Source: Henckelia pumila
Lineage: Eukaryota; Streptophyta; Magnoliopsida; Lamiales; Gesneriaceae
Assembly: GCF_033568475.1 (NCBI RefSeq)
Contig: NC_133122.1
Location: 186,701,449-186,765,448 of the forward strand
DNA length: 64,000 nt
Reading direction: 5' to 3'
Part shown: positions 1 to 12,900 of the stretch, one piece after another
How positions within the stretch are numbered: the first letter of the stretch is position 1
Layout of the letters: each line of letters starts with the position of its first letter
Made by a program: the position numbers and the translations under genes
Notes under the pieces: generated by a model
What the model was told of the DNA's origin: nothing
Seen by the model: only the letters and a program-made list of their open reading frames with translations
The model's database searches: none

Positions 1-616
1 AAATTATAAATTGATAAAATATTATGCAATCACGCAATGCGTGCAACGATACATTAGTATATATGATAGTTTGAGCACCTTAGAGTGAGAAGATCAACTT
101 TTTTCCAAAATTTACCTTACTATATAAATAACTAAATTTTTATTAATATATACTTTCATATTTTTCTTAATTAACCATTATAAATAAGATAAAATTATAA
201 ATATATTTTAAATTTATTTTTATTTATAAATGAAAAAATAAATATTTAAAAATTATTGAAAAATAAAAATATAATATTTATATATGATATTAAATATGTA
301 ATATTATTTTATACATATTATATTTTTTGTTATTTTATATACAAGCAATGCAGGTACAATATCTAGCTAGTATTTAACAATATATAATGCGGCCCCCGAA
401 CTAAAAACTAAATGATGTGTTTGGTAGGTAGGATTAGGAGGAATTATTGTTGATAGTCAAGCGTTTGTCTCGATTTTTACCATCCTCATGATAACCTCAG
501 GCCCGTGATAGGGGTACCTTTCAAGCTTGAAAAATGGGAATTAAATCCCTGGCCAGACCCAAGTATTGTAATCAACGTTTGAACAGTAATCTTGATAATA
601 GAGGTATTTTACGTAA

Positions 617-895
617 CTACCCTTCACCCTGAATGGCGTAATGGCAAAATTTGTCCTGGAAGAACACTTCCTCCGCTGTGCACATCTCCGATTCTTTGTA
701 CACAGAGCAGAAATCGAAATCTTCTTGATTTTCACTTGCTCTTAATGGAGCGTTACTCGTGTTTTTTTCCTCATCATCTTTCTCCTTTCTTGAGTTGTGA
801 ATCATTGGGAGCTCACACATAGACAGGGCTTCTTCTTCCTCTTCTTCTTCTTTTTCTTCTTGTAAATTAACAACTTCCTTCGTACAATTCTCCAT
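617..895 (-). CDS. Possible small acidic plant protein, probably frameshifted near its end
   Basis: A single uninterrupted frame starts at the Met at 895 (an alternative Met lies at 922) and stops at 617, about 92 residues. It has a run of acidic residues near the N-terminus and then a segment containing EMCTAEEVFF. Seen: moving to the next frame near 646-656 would continue as KILPLRHSG before a stop. From memory, plant proteins of unknown function and kinase-regulator-like proteins carry a similar EVFFxGxILPL stretch, so I infer that one base has been lost and the true C-terminus is out of frame. The region to the right (923-1250) would be its 5' UTR and promoter; I see no clear TATA box. 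It could equally be a pseudogene or a chance frame. No function is assigned. Confidence 0.35.
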   Translation of the reverse strand: MENCTKEVVNLQEEKEEEEEEEALSMCELPMIHNSRKEKDDEEKNTSNAPLRASENQEDFDFCSVYKESEMCTAEEVFFQDKFCHYAIQGEG

Positions 896-922
896 CTCCG
901 CTGAACAAAGAAAGAACCTCAT

Positions 923-1348
923 CTCACCTCTAATTTATAGTCAAAATTCAAGAAAAAGATAGAGAGACAAGTGGAACACAGAGATGTGGAAAAAAACAAA
1001 GATTTCAGATTTGAGAATTGAGAATTGAGAGAGACGATAGAAGATTGGACAAGTGGAAATGAGTGCAGGCGACCCAAAAATTTTGTGCATTTCTTTTTTG
1101 CAATTGAAGGGAATAGAAGTATTCAAATTGGGTTTTAAGTAAATAATGTTTGGTCAAGGGGTAAATACGAAATATTGAAATATTACTCCCTCTTTTATCC
1201 GGATTACCATCACGCGGACCAAACACGTACATCTTATTAACATAGTACTAAATATATTTTTTCTGATACATAATTAACCTTGCATAATCTTAACATTATT
1301 AATCTCATCATACCTTATTAACATAGTACTAAATATCCTTATTAACAT
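923..1348. other. Spacer, no gene seen
   Basis: AT-rich sequence between the small minus-strand frame and the first LTR. It contains a short near-duplicate (the ttaacatagtactaaatat motif at about 1236-1256 and again at 1318-1337). Nothing else is supported. Confidence 0.5.
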
Positions 1349-2301
1349 TGTTGAGTAATTTTGAGTCCGCAAGTGCATGGTGTCAAGTTTTAATAAAGTG
1401 TGAGTAGAGTATCGTTCCCACGATAAGTAATGTGAAATTATTTAGTGCTTGTAATTAAAATAGTCCTAATTTTATTTAGAAAATCAAAGTTTGAGAGATT
1501 TGTAGAAAAATTAAATTAGCAATAAAACTTAAACAGGCACGCACACAATTTCAGAAAAATTTCAATGAGAGAAAATGATCTAGAGGTTTTGATTTCACCT
1601 GTTTCAACAACAATTACTCCTAATTAAATTATTTTCATGAATTCTATACAATTAATAGCCAAGAACACTTAATTATATTATTTCCCTCTCTCGAGCAACA
1701 AATAATGTGTATCAACTAAGATTCAATTCCAATATATCTATTAAAAATCTAGTCTTACTGATATTGTAAAACGATGTTCTTCCTAAAGCTCCTTTAAAGT
1801 TATATACTCTCTCAGCTATATAAACAATTAACGGTGTAATTTCTATTGGTTTTATTCAAAATCCCCTCTCTCGAGTGTCGGATTTCAAATAAATATAACA
1901 AATCAATTATTGATCAGGTAATTAAAAGGACAATCAAAAATAGTTAAAAAAACAATCTAGTAAAATTCAATCAATAAAATTAAAAACTCGTAAAAGAATC
2001 TACACCAGGTTCATCGTCCCTCTAGACTAATAACATTTAGTTCATAATCAAAATATTGTAAAAATAAATCATGTTCATGAAACTAGTCATAATTCATAAT
2101 TTAATAAATATAAAAGAAGGAAAACAAAGCCGAATATTCAATGACATGTCCGGTTGATCGATCTTTAAACTCTGTTCCAGCTTTTCTTCACCAAAAGTGC
2201 AGATTTCTTCTTCTTATGCCTCACGATTCAAGCTCTCAATTTTTCTGAATTTTTTGTTGTGTTGTTATGCGGCGGCTCTTCCTTAGATTTGTGCGTGTGA
2301 A

Positions 2302-4768
2302 TGTAAGACCAAGAAGTTAATTATCTGGTAATTTAGCATAATTAAAATTATTATTGAGATGCTAAATTAAAATAATTATTTATGTCAAATAAATTAGAAA
2401 GTGTATTAAAAATATATATTTTTGAATATCTAGATCTAAACGATATAAATGCATATTAGAGCTAAAATAATAAACTAGCGTTTAAATATCTGAACCGTGT
2501 CAAGTTGCCCAAATAATAATTAAATGAGGGACACACACATCCACATACATACATACATACATGTACGCATAAAGAAAGAAAGAGGAAAGGAAAGAGAAGT
2601 CATCCCCAAATCCTTTCATTCCCGTCACCCTTGGAGCAGCTCCGGTAAACTGCTCATATCTTCTTCATTTGGAGTCCAAATTTCGAACCGTTTGTTGGGT
2701 TATCTTCCTTACATCCGTAGCTTTTATTTAAGCTAAGAATCACTAATTTTGGTCCACATTTAGGCACGAATCAAACCACATTCAGATCAGGTTTCGGGTT
2801 GCTGTTTCTGCTGCTACTCTTCAGGTAAGAACAAGGTTCTAAAAAGCATGATGTGCATCAAAGCGTGGAGGTCAAGCTTCAAGATTTTCAAGCTTAAGCG
2901 ATCTTAAAACGAGCTTAAGCGTGAAAAAGCGTTTTTAATTTTTACTATAATTTTAATTATTTTAAGACGAACATTAAATAAAATGTTAGATTAACCATAA
3001 ATATATGATTTAATAGATAATTCAACTTCCAAACTATAAATATACATATTTATAAAAATGTTTGCATTTTAAAAAATAAATGAAATCTTTCGTTCTAAAA
3101 AGCGGTCGTTTAATCGAGCTTAAGCGTATTAAAGCTTAAGCGAGATTAAGCGTCGCTTAAGGGAGCTTTTTAGAACATTGGGTAAGAAAGCTTCGATCTT
3201 GAAGTCTTTTAGACTATATTTCTGCTGTATTTCGAATCTCAAGAATAGTTGAAACCTTCCCCTGTTCGTTCAGTTCATTTCCAGCCTTTTTCCGGTGAGT
3301 TTTTCGGCGAGCTCGAAGGCTGTCCCGGTCCAGCTGCTTTAGCTTCAAGTTGTGATGTTTTAATCCATTCTTCCAGCCTTTAGCATGATTTTCCAGCTGG
3401 TTTAGTTGAGGTATAACAGGCTGTCGACTTTGGGATTTTAACCGCTTGAATTTAATTTGATTTCGTTGGTTATATCGCATCGTTTTGATATATTATGGAA
3501 TATTAATTGTGTTGTAGGCCGAAACTTTGAGAATTAGAGTTGAGGACTTTCATTGAGTTAGTATATGTATGTTACGGTTTGTAACATACGACGGTAAAAA
3601 TATAAATATTGTTTCGCCAATATTATGTTGTTTATGTTAACTATATGGATTATGTGAATTTAAATGTCTCGTTGTTTATATGTTAAATTATTTGACATAT
3701 TTTGTGGCATTTAGAATAGGGCATGATATTTATGACATCACATGTTGAGCCCTATCATTTCTTGTTACCCATTATCATTTTGTATTGTACTCGGGGCACA
3801 CGTATTGTTATTTCGAAAATCAGCTGGTGGCTTTTATGCCTAGTATCCCTGAGACCGAAATTATGATTGTCTATTCCTTGATGCATTTTCTGTGTGATAT
3901 GCACTTGGAATCTTGACATCGTATGGTGTTCGTTATTATGCCTATATGTTGTATCGTTATCAGCTGTATGGAGGCCGAGTCGTGGGTGTTTGATTTCACA
4001 CATCATGGCATACCTCGCATACTTGGCAGGGCGGTTTAGTTACATGACGATGTAGCTCCCCTGTGTTATAGCTCGAGCATTGTTCGAGTTGTTATCGTAC
4101 CGTTTGTTGGCTCATGTTATCCCGTTTACTTTGAGCCCAGTTCATGCATTGCATACTACATTTTATAATGTGTTTATGCATAGCTTATATGTTTTGTTGT
4201 TGTTGCCTAACAGTTTCATACCAGAATCCTAACCTCAGTTAATTCTGGGGGGCTACTGTGGCTGCTGTTTGGCACCATGGTAGGCTACCCAATTGACTTT
4301 ACAGCACCAGGCGGAGGGTCCACTGGCAGAGCTCGTTGAGGAGGTTGGATCGTGTCTTGTCTCCCGGTTATATTACGTATTATCGGAGTTATATTATGTA
4401 CTATGTCAGAGTCATTTTTAATATTCTTTGGGGAGATGCCCCGATGCATTTGTGTTGTATTTGTGAGTTCCTGCTATGTTTTAAATTGTTATCGAGCCTT
4501 GTCGACTCATGTATGTGTTAAATGTATTAATTTATTTCCGTGCCTGGCCGGCACTTGGTTGTGTGATGTTTAAGTTTGTTGAGGTCCTAGTTTTAGTTAT
4601 TTTATATAAACTGATGTCTGAGTAATTTTGGGATGTCTTACTTACGGGGAGGTCATGCCGAAATTTTTATTGGCCCAAAATTTATTTTAAATCGTTTTTC
4701 CGTTGCTTTGACTATTAATTACTTGATTGTATGATAATTAAATATAATTAGTGTAACCGGGCCTCACA
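2302..4768 (+). mobile_element. Solo LTR (gypsy-type) nested in the first LTR
   Basis: The insertion begins TGTAAGACC and ends GGCCTCACA, and is flanked by a perfect 5-bp target duplication, gtgaa, at 2297-2301 and 4769-4773. Removing it rejoins the flanking LTR, as the related copy at 36.3-40.8 kb shows. It is 2467 bp long and has no polyprotein motif. Size and termini fit a solo LTR of a Ty3/gypsy chromovirus with long LTRs; the lineage is inferred. It contains the MITE at 2832-3180. Confidence 0.75.
2832..3180. mobile_element. hAT-type MITE (349 bp)
   Basis: The terminal inverted repeats CAAGGTTCTAAAAAGC (left) and the complement of GCTTTTTAGAACATTG (right) match at 15 of 16 positions. 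They are flanked by an identical 8-bp duplication, ggtaagaa, at 2824-2831 and 3181-3188. An 8-bp duplication is the hAT hallmark. Repeated cttaag/gcttaagcg words lie near both ends, like the subterminal repeats of hAT elements. No transposase is present, so it is non-autonomous. Confidence 0.85.
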
Positions 4769-4869
4769 GTGAATCCTTTTTATAGGTGTTTAAAAACCCA
4801 CAATCAAGCCTAAGATCACGTCTCCAAAATTTTCCATACTAAAGAGCTAATTTTCATGTTTCACAGATG

Positions 4870-5230
4870 TCGTAGATGCGCTTAAAATATGCGCATATGC
4901 GCTTTTCTTTCATTCTTCAGATCTTTTGACTTTGGCGCATAAGCTTGAGAAATTACGCAGATGCGCAAGTCTTCATAATTCTACTTCCCGCATATGCGTT
5001 AAAAAATGCAGCAGAAGCGCTTACTCCTTTCCCTTAGTTTTCTGCCTTTTCCCGCATATGCGCCACAAACCACCGCATATGCGCCATTTTCTTTTCTCAC
5101 TTTCTGGACTTTCATGCATATGCACCACATTTTTCCGCATATGCGCTATGCTTTTCTTCAATTCTCTGCCTTTTGCCGCATATACACCACATTTTCCCGC
5201 ATATGCCCCATGCAATTTTCCAGCTATGCG
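4870..5230. repeat. Cluster of short CGCATATGCG palindromes inside an LTR
   Basis: At least nine copies or variants of the self-complementary word GCGCATATGCGC occur in about 360 bp, for example near 4887, 4988, 5051, 5074, 5136 and 5196, spaced irregularly by about 20-60 bp and separated by T/C-rich sequence. They lie in the part of this LTR corresponding to 17800-18110 and 40420-40460 in related elements, where other palindromes occupy the same place. Confidence 0.75.
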
Positions 5231-6770
5231 ACATTTTTCAAAAATCATATCTCACAATATAACCGTCAGATTGAGCTGAAATTTTGACAACAGCTTTAAA
5301 ATATCCTAAATTTAATGTGAATGGTGGAGATCAGATTTGGATGTGCCAATAATTCCCAGTAAATTTTGAAAGTTGATGCTTCGTATTGCATCCTTCCTCT
5401 TTTTCACTACTTTTCTTTCAATACTTGCATCTCACAAAAACAACAACAAATATGCATAAAACCCACTCAATACATCACAAAATCCAAGTCAAATTATATA
5501 TAAATTAAGTGCAAAAATTACACTTATCAACAGGGACGAGGAAGGCATCCCCGTCCCTGCCCCGCTCCATTTTCCCTATGTGATGGTTATGATGGTTAGA
5601 TTCTGAATATACAGAAATACAGATTCAACACTATCTCGTAAGACAAAATCATCAAATTCCAAAAAAAATGATATGAGTAAGACCGAGGACATAACGAATG
5701 CATATGACATAACATTTCTGTATGCTGGAACCATGTCAAGTACTTTAACGGATGCAACATGCATGGCTATTAGAGGTCAATTACTAAAATGAAATATTCA
5801 ACATAAACATGCGAAAAAATTGAAAAAATGAGATATAATTGATGACTAACAAATTGATGTCAAGATTGAGATTGTTGAAACGTAGATAAATTATCAAAGA
5901 AAAGGACATATAATGTTGAAATACCTAATAAGTAACAAAAATTATACAAAAATTTAACAAGTAAAAAAAAATAAAAAAATAAAATCAGAACATGTATTCA
6001 TTGACATAATTTTGCTATATTTGTTTTTACATTTATGTTTATCAAAATCTACAACATGATTTCATGAACATCATCTTTGATTCAATTGTCTAGTAACCCT
6101 GTTTCATTTGACAAATTAGTCCGAAATTGAAGTAATATGACATCTGCTCAGAATGGACAAACTCGTGTGATTGACAAAGATAAAAGTTGTGATAGTGATA
6201 AGACGGAGTCAGTTAACTCGTCCTTCTAAATCACTTACTCAGTTTATATGTATTCTTAATCTTCAAAATCGAGTTTGCACGTTTCTCCGCAAATCATTCA
6301 AAAATCAACATGAAAAGTATTTGAGTCAGTTTACAAGGACTACATCAAGGTATGTAGTTCTGCCCGCAAAGAATTCAACACTTCGACTGTGTCAGCGTCA
6401 ACTCCAATTACTCCCTTGTGGGTTTCCAACCTATTTAAAATTCTAGCATGTTCATCATCGATATCTTCATTTTCTTGATCTCCAACTTGATTCCACTTCA
6501 AGGTTTCCTTGAAATAAAAACTGCAAGTTGACCAAGACTACAATTTCCAGCTGTTATAAACATGTTATGTATATGATGTGGATGGTGTTTTTTTAATGTG
6601 GTGTTCTATGGTGGTAGGGATGACAATTTTCCCCACGGAATTGATTCGCGTGAATAACCCAAAACAGGGCGGATATGAGGGAGCTATTTCGAGTATGAGT
6701 TTGGGTTAAAATTTCCGAAGCATATTGGGGCGGGTATGAAGATGCTATCTCAATCCCCGAACCCGCCTTG

Positions 6771-6836
<66 letters not shown>
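6771..6836. repeat. (AAT)n microsatellite
   Basis: About 22 uninterrupted AAT/ATA triplets at the end of a type A unit. The same position in the next unit copy (8349-8453) holds a longer tract. Confidence 0.95.
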
Positions 6837-6838
<2 letters not shown>

Positions 6839-8347
6839 GTATATATATATATTTTATTCATCAAATTTTATTAAATCTTTGAATAATATATAAATTATCG
6901 TAAATATTAAAAATAATAGAATTTATTAGTTTGTACTATTTTTATGCATTATATATAATGGATAACATAATTTTTATAATTTAAAAATATTACTTGATTA
7001 CGTAACATAAATAAACTATTAAGATTAATCATGTATATTTATTGTTTATTTGAAAATTTTTTGAAAAAAAAATATTTTGACTAAAATTTTAATATATAAT
7101 ATTTTATTTTAAAAGAACAATTTTCATTCACTTAAAAAAAATTTTGATTGATAAAAATATTTTTTATTCAAGATATTGTAATTAATCTTAAATTTTAATT
7201 TTACAATCAATATTTCTTACACCAAATTTTTTTAAATGTATTTATAAAAAAAATTGAATAAAAATATATATAAAAATAAATATAAATATATATATATATA
7301 TATATTCAGCTGCCCAACCAATGCTGCCCAACTCGTCCCCGACTAAAAAAATTCGGTACCGTGTTTTTAGTGATACGAAAAAAAAAAAAAAAAAAACTAA
7401 AACCCGGTACCGAGTTTTAGTGATCTGGGACGAGGTGGGCAGATTGATGACTAACAAAATATTGATGTCAAGATTGAGATTGTTGAAACGTAGATAAATT
7501 ATCAAGGAAAAGGACATATAATGCTGAAATATTTAATTAATTGAAAAAATATACAAAAATTTAACAAGTCCAAAAAATTTTTAAAAAATTAAAACAAAAC
7601 ATGTATTCATTGACATAATTTTGCTATATTTGTTTTAACATGTATGTTTATCAAAATCTACAACATGATGTCATGAACATCGTATTTCATTCAATTGGCT
7701 AGTAAAACCCTGTTTCATGTGACAAACTAGTCCGAAATTGAAGTAATATAACATCTGCTTAGAATGGGCAAACTCGTGTGATTGACAAAGATAAAAGTTG
7801 TGATAGTGATAAGATAAAGTCAGCTAACTCGTGTTTTTAAATCACTTACTCAATTTATATGTATTCTCCGCAAATCATTCAAAAATCAACATGAAAAGTA
7901 TTTAAGTCAGTTCGCAAGGACTCCACCAAGGTATGTAGCTCTGCCCGCAAATAATTCAACAATTCGACTGTGTCAGCGTCCACTCCAATTACTCTCATGT
8001 TGGTTTCCAACCTATTTAAAATTATAGCATGTTCATAATCGATATCTTCATTTTTTTGATCTCCAACTTGATTCTACTTCAAGGTCTCCTTGGAAGAGAA
8101 AACTGCAAGTCGATCAACACTACGATTTTCAGCAGTTATAAACATGTTACGTGCATTATGTGGATGGTGTTTTTCAATGTGGTGTTTTATGGTGGTAGGG
8201 ATGACAATTTTCCCCACTGGTTCAGGGATTCGCGTCGAAAACCCAAAATGGGGCGGGTATGATAGAGTTATTTCAGGTATGAGTTTGAGTCCCGAATCAT
8301 ATTGTGGTGGATATGAGGATGCTATCTCCATCCCCGAACACGCCTCG

Positions 8348-8455
<108 letters not shown>

Positions 8456-9695
8456 TTGAAGTATATTTATTTTTTATTCATCAAATTTTATTAAATATTT
8501 GAATAAAATATAAATTATAGTAAATATTAAAAATAATAAGATTTATTAGTTTGTACTATTTTTATGCATTATATATAATGGATAACATAATTTTTATAAT
8601 AAAAAAATATTGATTACGCAACATAAATAAACTATAAAGATTAATCATGTATATTTATTGTTTATTTGACTTTTTTTGACAAAAATTTTGATATATAATA
8701 TTTTATTTTAAAAGAACAATTTTTATTCACTTAAAAAATAATCTTGATTGATATGAATATTTTTATTCAAGATATTGCAATTAATTTTAAATTTAAATTT
8801 TAAAATCAATTTTTCTTACACCAAATTTTTTTAAATGTATTTATAAAAAAATTGACTAACAATATATATATATATATATATATATAACTAAATATATATT
8901 GATATATATTCGGGTATGAAGACGAGGATAGTGACTAAGTCCCCACGGGTATAGGGATGAAGAATATCGGATTAAAAATAACGGGGAACGGGGCAAAGAT
9001 GGGGATAATGATGAGTTTTGTAATCGAGGACGGGGACGAGGAAGGCAACCCCGTCCCCGCCCCGCCACATTGACCCTATCTGATGGTTAGATTGTGAACA
9101 TACAAAAATACGAATTCAAAACTATCTCATAAGCCAAAATAATCAAATTCCAAATAAAATTTGAAATGAGTATGACCGAGGACATAAATAATGCACATGC
9201 CACAACTTTTCTATGAGTTGAAACCATGTCAAATACTTTAACCGATGCAACATGCATGGCTATTCGAGGTCAATTACTAAAATGAAATATTAAACATAAT
9301 CATGCGAAAAAATTAAAAAAAGAGATATAATTGATGACTAACAAAATATTGATGTCAAGATTGAGATTGTTGAAACATAGATAAATTATCAAGGAAAAAG
9401 ACATATAATGTTGAAATACCTAATAAGTAACAAAAAATATACAAAAATTTAACGAGTCAAAAAAAAAATTTTAAAAATAAAATTGGAACATGTATTCATT
9501 GACATAATTTCTCTATATTTGTTTTAACATATATGTTTATAAAAATCTACAACATGATGTCATGAACTTATCTTTAATTCAATTGGTCAGTATCCCTATT
9601 TCATGTGACAAACCAGTCCGAAATTGAAATAATATGACATTTGTTCAATTGGTAAGTTTTGTGAGTTAATTTAGTTTTGAGTTTTCAATATACAT

Positions 9696-9978
9696 TTGAA
9701 ACCTAATTTCAATTTAACAAAATTACAATTACTGGAGAAGAATGTGATATCCTTGAAGGAAGAAGTGGCGGCATTGACGATCAGGAAACAAGGGTTGGAG
9801 AAAGATGTGGCGGTACTAACGGCCAAGAGACGAGTGACGTTGGAGTACGAGTCGAGGAGACAGGCTAAAAGTGAAGGTAAATTGAGTTTTTTCTTTGTAT
9901 TATTTCTATAAGAATAAGACTATTGTAACCATGTGAAAAATAAGCAGAATTGGAAAAGCTACGTGACCAAGAATGGGA
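9696..9978 (+). pseudogene. Captured exon pair of an unknown coiled-coil gene
   Basis: A coding-like stretch (about 9696-9879) is rich in Lys, Glu, Leu and Arg and has heptad-like hydrophobic spacing (LLEKNVISLKEEVAAL). It ends at a good donor (gaag|gtaaat), and after about 70 bp a good acceptor (agcag|aattgg) restores the same frame as ELEKLRDQEW, so an exon-intron-exon structure is preserved. It then runs into a repeat unit without a plausible continuation. Downstream units (10160-10440, 11527-11880, 13020-13260, 14455-14740) carry further Glu/Lys/Arg-rich stretches with many stops. I infer a gene fragment captured and multiplied by the array. The parent gene is not recognised. Confidence 0.45.
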
Positions 9979-12900
9979 AATTTTTTTTTGTGGTCACTTG
10001 GCTTGCTGTTAGTTTCACTCATATTTCTCGAAATAGCAATTAAAGATACCAAAGATTATGGGTTATGTGACATGTTAGTTGCTTTATTTTTGACAAATTT
10101 GAACATCATATATCCGAAATTTGTCCCTGTTATTTATGTGGCTTCTTACCTAATAGAAAAGTCGGCACCTTTGCAATGAAACGACTGGAAAAAGAGAGGT
10201 CAGAGGAGAAAGAATATGCGAATAAAAAAGAGGCTAGGAACTAGCAGAACGAGAGGTTAGAGAACGAGAGGAATGAGAGGTTAGGGAACGAGTGGAAACA
10301 GAGGCTAAGGAACTACAAGATGAGGAATTACTGAAGGAGATGACTGAATGTTGACTCGCCACTAAGGAGAAGTTAACAATAGGGCCACATAAATCTGATT
10401 TGGAAACCAAATACTCGAAGTTTAAACTAATGAGATAGATAAATGTAGGTATGACAATGGGACGGGGACGAAAATGCCTTTCCCATCCCCGTCCCAGAAT
10501 TCAAACCCCATCCCTATACCCGCCCCAATTTCTTGTCGAGTATTCCCCATCCCGCGGGGACCAAGTCCTCAGCCACATCTCCATACCCGAAAAAAATATA
10601 TGTATTATAAATAAATTTTATTATAAAATACTTATATATATGATATTAGTAGATTGTGTTATATAACAATATAAAAATCATTCTTCAATTTTATGATAAA
10701 ATATATAAAATATTTTGGGTAAATTTTTTAATTATAATATTAAATTTTGAAATTAATAAGAATATTTTAAATAACAAATATTTATATCAATCAAAATTAT
10801 TATTGTCTTCGAATGAGCTCGTTGAAAAAATGGTTGGTAGAAATCACCGGATCTGGTGTTTCATTGTCGAGATTATTCAGGCGATCATATCATCTATGAC
10901 AATGGCTGGTTCAATTGGATGTTGAAATGTGACAAAAAAAATTTTTGTGGTCACTTGACTTGTTGTTAGCTTCACTCATACTTCTCAAAATATCAATACA
11001 AGATACGGAAGATTGTGGGTTATGTGACATATTAGTTGCCTTATTTTCGACAAATGTGAACATCATACATCCCAAATTTGTCCTCGTTCTTTCTGTGGCT
11101 TCTTACCTAATAAGAAATCAACAGATCTGGTGTTTCATTGTCGAGATTATTCATGCGATCATATCATATGTGCCGATGACTGGTTCAATCCAAATTTAAT
11201 ATTCTGCATTTCTTATTCAACCACTTGTTTTTGGAATGAGCTCGTTGAAAATATGGTTGGCTAGGATGTTGAGATTATTCAAGCGATCATATCATTTGTG
11301 ACGATGGCTGGTTCAATCCAAATCTCAATGTTGAAAGGAGACGAATTTTTTTTTTTGGTCACTTGGCTTGCTGTTAGTTTCACTCACACTTCTCGAAATA
11401 ACAATGCAAGATACCGAAGATTGTGGGTTATGTGACATGTTAGTTGCATTATTTTTGACAAATTTGAACATCATACATCCCAAATTTGTCCCTGTTATTT
11501 ATTTGGCTTCTTAATTTACTAATAAGGAAAGTCAGCACCTTTGCAATGAAACGACTAGAAAAAGAGAGGCCGGAGGAGAAAGAAAACGCGAATAAACAAG
11601 AGGCTAGGGCAGAGGAGAAAGAAGACGCGAACAAACGAGAGTCTGGAACTAGTGGAACGAGAGGTTAGAGAACGAGAGAAATGAGAGGCTAGGGAACAAG
11701 TGAAATAAAGGCTAAGGAAGTATAGGATGAGAGGACACTGAAGGAGATGACTGAATGTTGACTCGTCACTAAGAAAAAGTTAACAATAGGGACACATAAA
11801 TCTGATTTGGTGACCGAATTTTGACTCGCCAATAAGGGGAAGTTAACAATAGAGACACGTAAATCTGATTTGGAAACCAATTAAACTAATGAGATAGATA
11901 AATGTAGCGATGACAATGGGGCTGGGACGGAAATGTCTTTTCCATCTCCGTCCCAGAATTCAAACCCCATTCCTATACCTGCCCCAATTTCTTATCGATG
12001 ATTCCCCATCCCCATCCCCGCGGGGACCAAGTTCTCAACCTCTTCTCCATACCCGAAAAAAATATTATAAATAAATTTTATTATAAAATACTTATATATA
12101 TATATATTATGATATTAGTAAATTGTACTATATAACAATATAAAAATCATTCTTCAATTTTAAGATAAAATACATAAAATATTTTGGGTAAATTTTTTAT
12201 TATAATATTATATTTTAAAAATAATAATAATAATTTAAATAACAAATATTTCTATCAATCAAAATTTATATTGTCTTTCGAATGAGCTCGTTGAAAAAAT
12301 GGTTGGCTAGAAATCATCGGATCTGGTGTTTTATTATCGAGATTATTGAGGCGATCATATCATCTGTGAAGATGGCTGGTTAAATCCAAATCTCAATGTT
12401 GAAAGGTGACAAAAAAATTTTGTGGTCACTTGGCTTGTTGTTAGCTTCACTCATACTTCTCAAAATATCAATACAAGATACGGAGGATTGTGGGTTATGT
12501 GACATATTAGTAGCCTTATTTTCGACAAATGTGAACATCATACATCCCAAATTTGTCCCCGTTCTTTTTGTGGCTTCTTACCTGATAAGAAATCAACAGA
12601 TCTAGTGTTTCATTGTCGAGATTATTCATGCGATCATATCATATGTGCCGATGACTGGTTCAATCCAAATTTAATATTCCGCATTTCTTATTCCACCACT
12701 TGTCTTTGGAATAAGCTTGTTGAAAATATGATTGGCTAGGAATCACCGGATCTGGTGTTTTAGTGTCGATATTATTCAAGCGATCATATCATCTGTGACG
12801 ATGGCTTATTCAATCCAAATCTCAATGTTGAAAGGAGACGAAATTTTTTTTTGTGGTCACTTGGCTTGCTGTTAGTTTCACTCATACTTCTCGAAATAGC

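Larger units (their letters stand above)
1349..5529 (-). mobile_element. Solo-LTR-like element, reverse orientation, split by a nested insertion
   Basis: Read on the minus strand, the element starts TGATAAGTGTAATTTTT (5529 inward) and ends CTCAAAATTACTCAACA (1349). The two outer pieces (1349-2301 and 4774-5529) match the outer pieces of the element at 36287-40814 in the same order, including the CAAGTTTTAATA block, the 'ttcacctg..ttcaacaacaat' block and the terminal cacttatca. Without the nested insert it is about 1.7 kb. No coding frame, primer-binding site or polypurine tract is next to it, so I infer a solo LTR. A clean 5-bp target duplication is not visible (aacat on the left, acagg on the right), so the left edge is approximate or the flank has changed. 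Confidence 0.6.

Noticed and set aside
4926..5287. Two plus-strand frames of 93-117 residues rich in HMRH/AYAP-type repeats
   Set aside because: The repetitive peptide comes from the CGCATATGCG palindromes and has no support as a protein.
10945..11199. Repeated 70-90-residue hydrophobic frames (WSL.LLLASLILL) as small membrane proteins
   Set aside because: They occur in the tandem array, their ends differ in every copy, and the opposite strand is equally open. More likely decayed repeat sequence.
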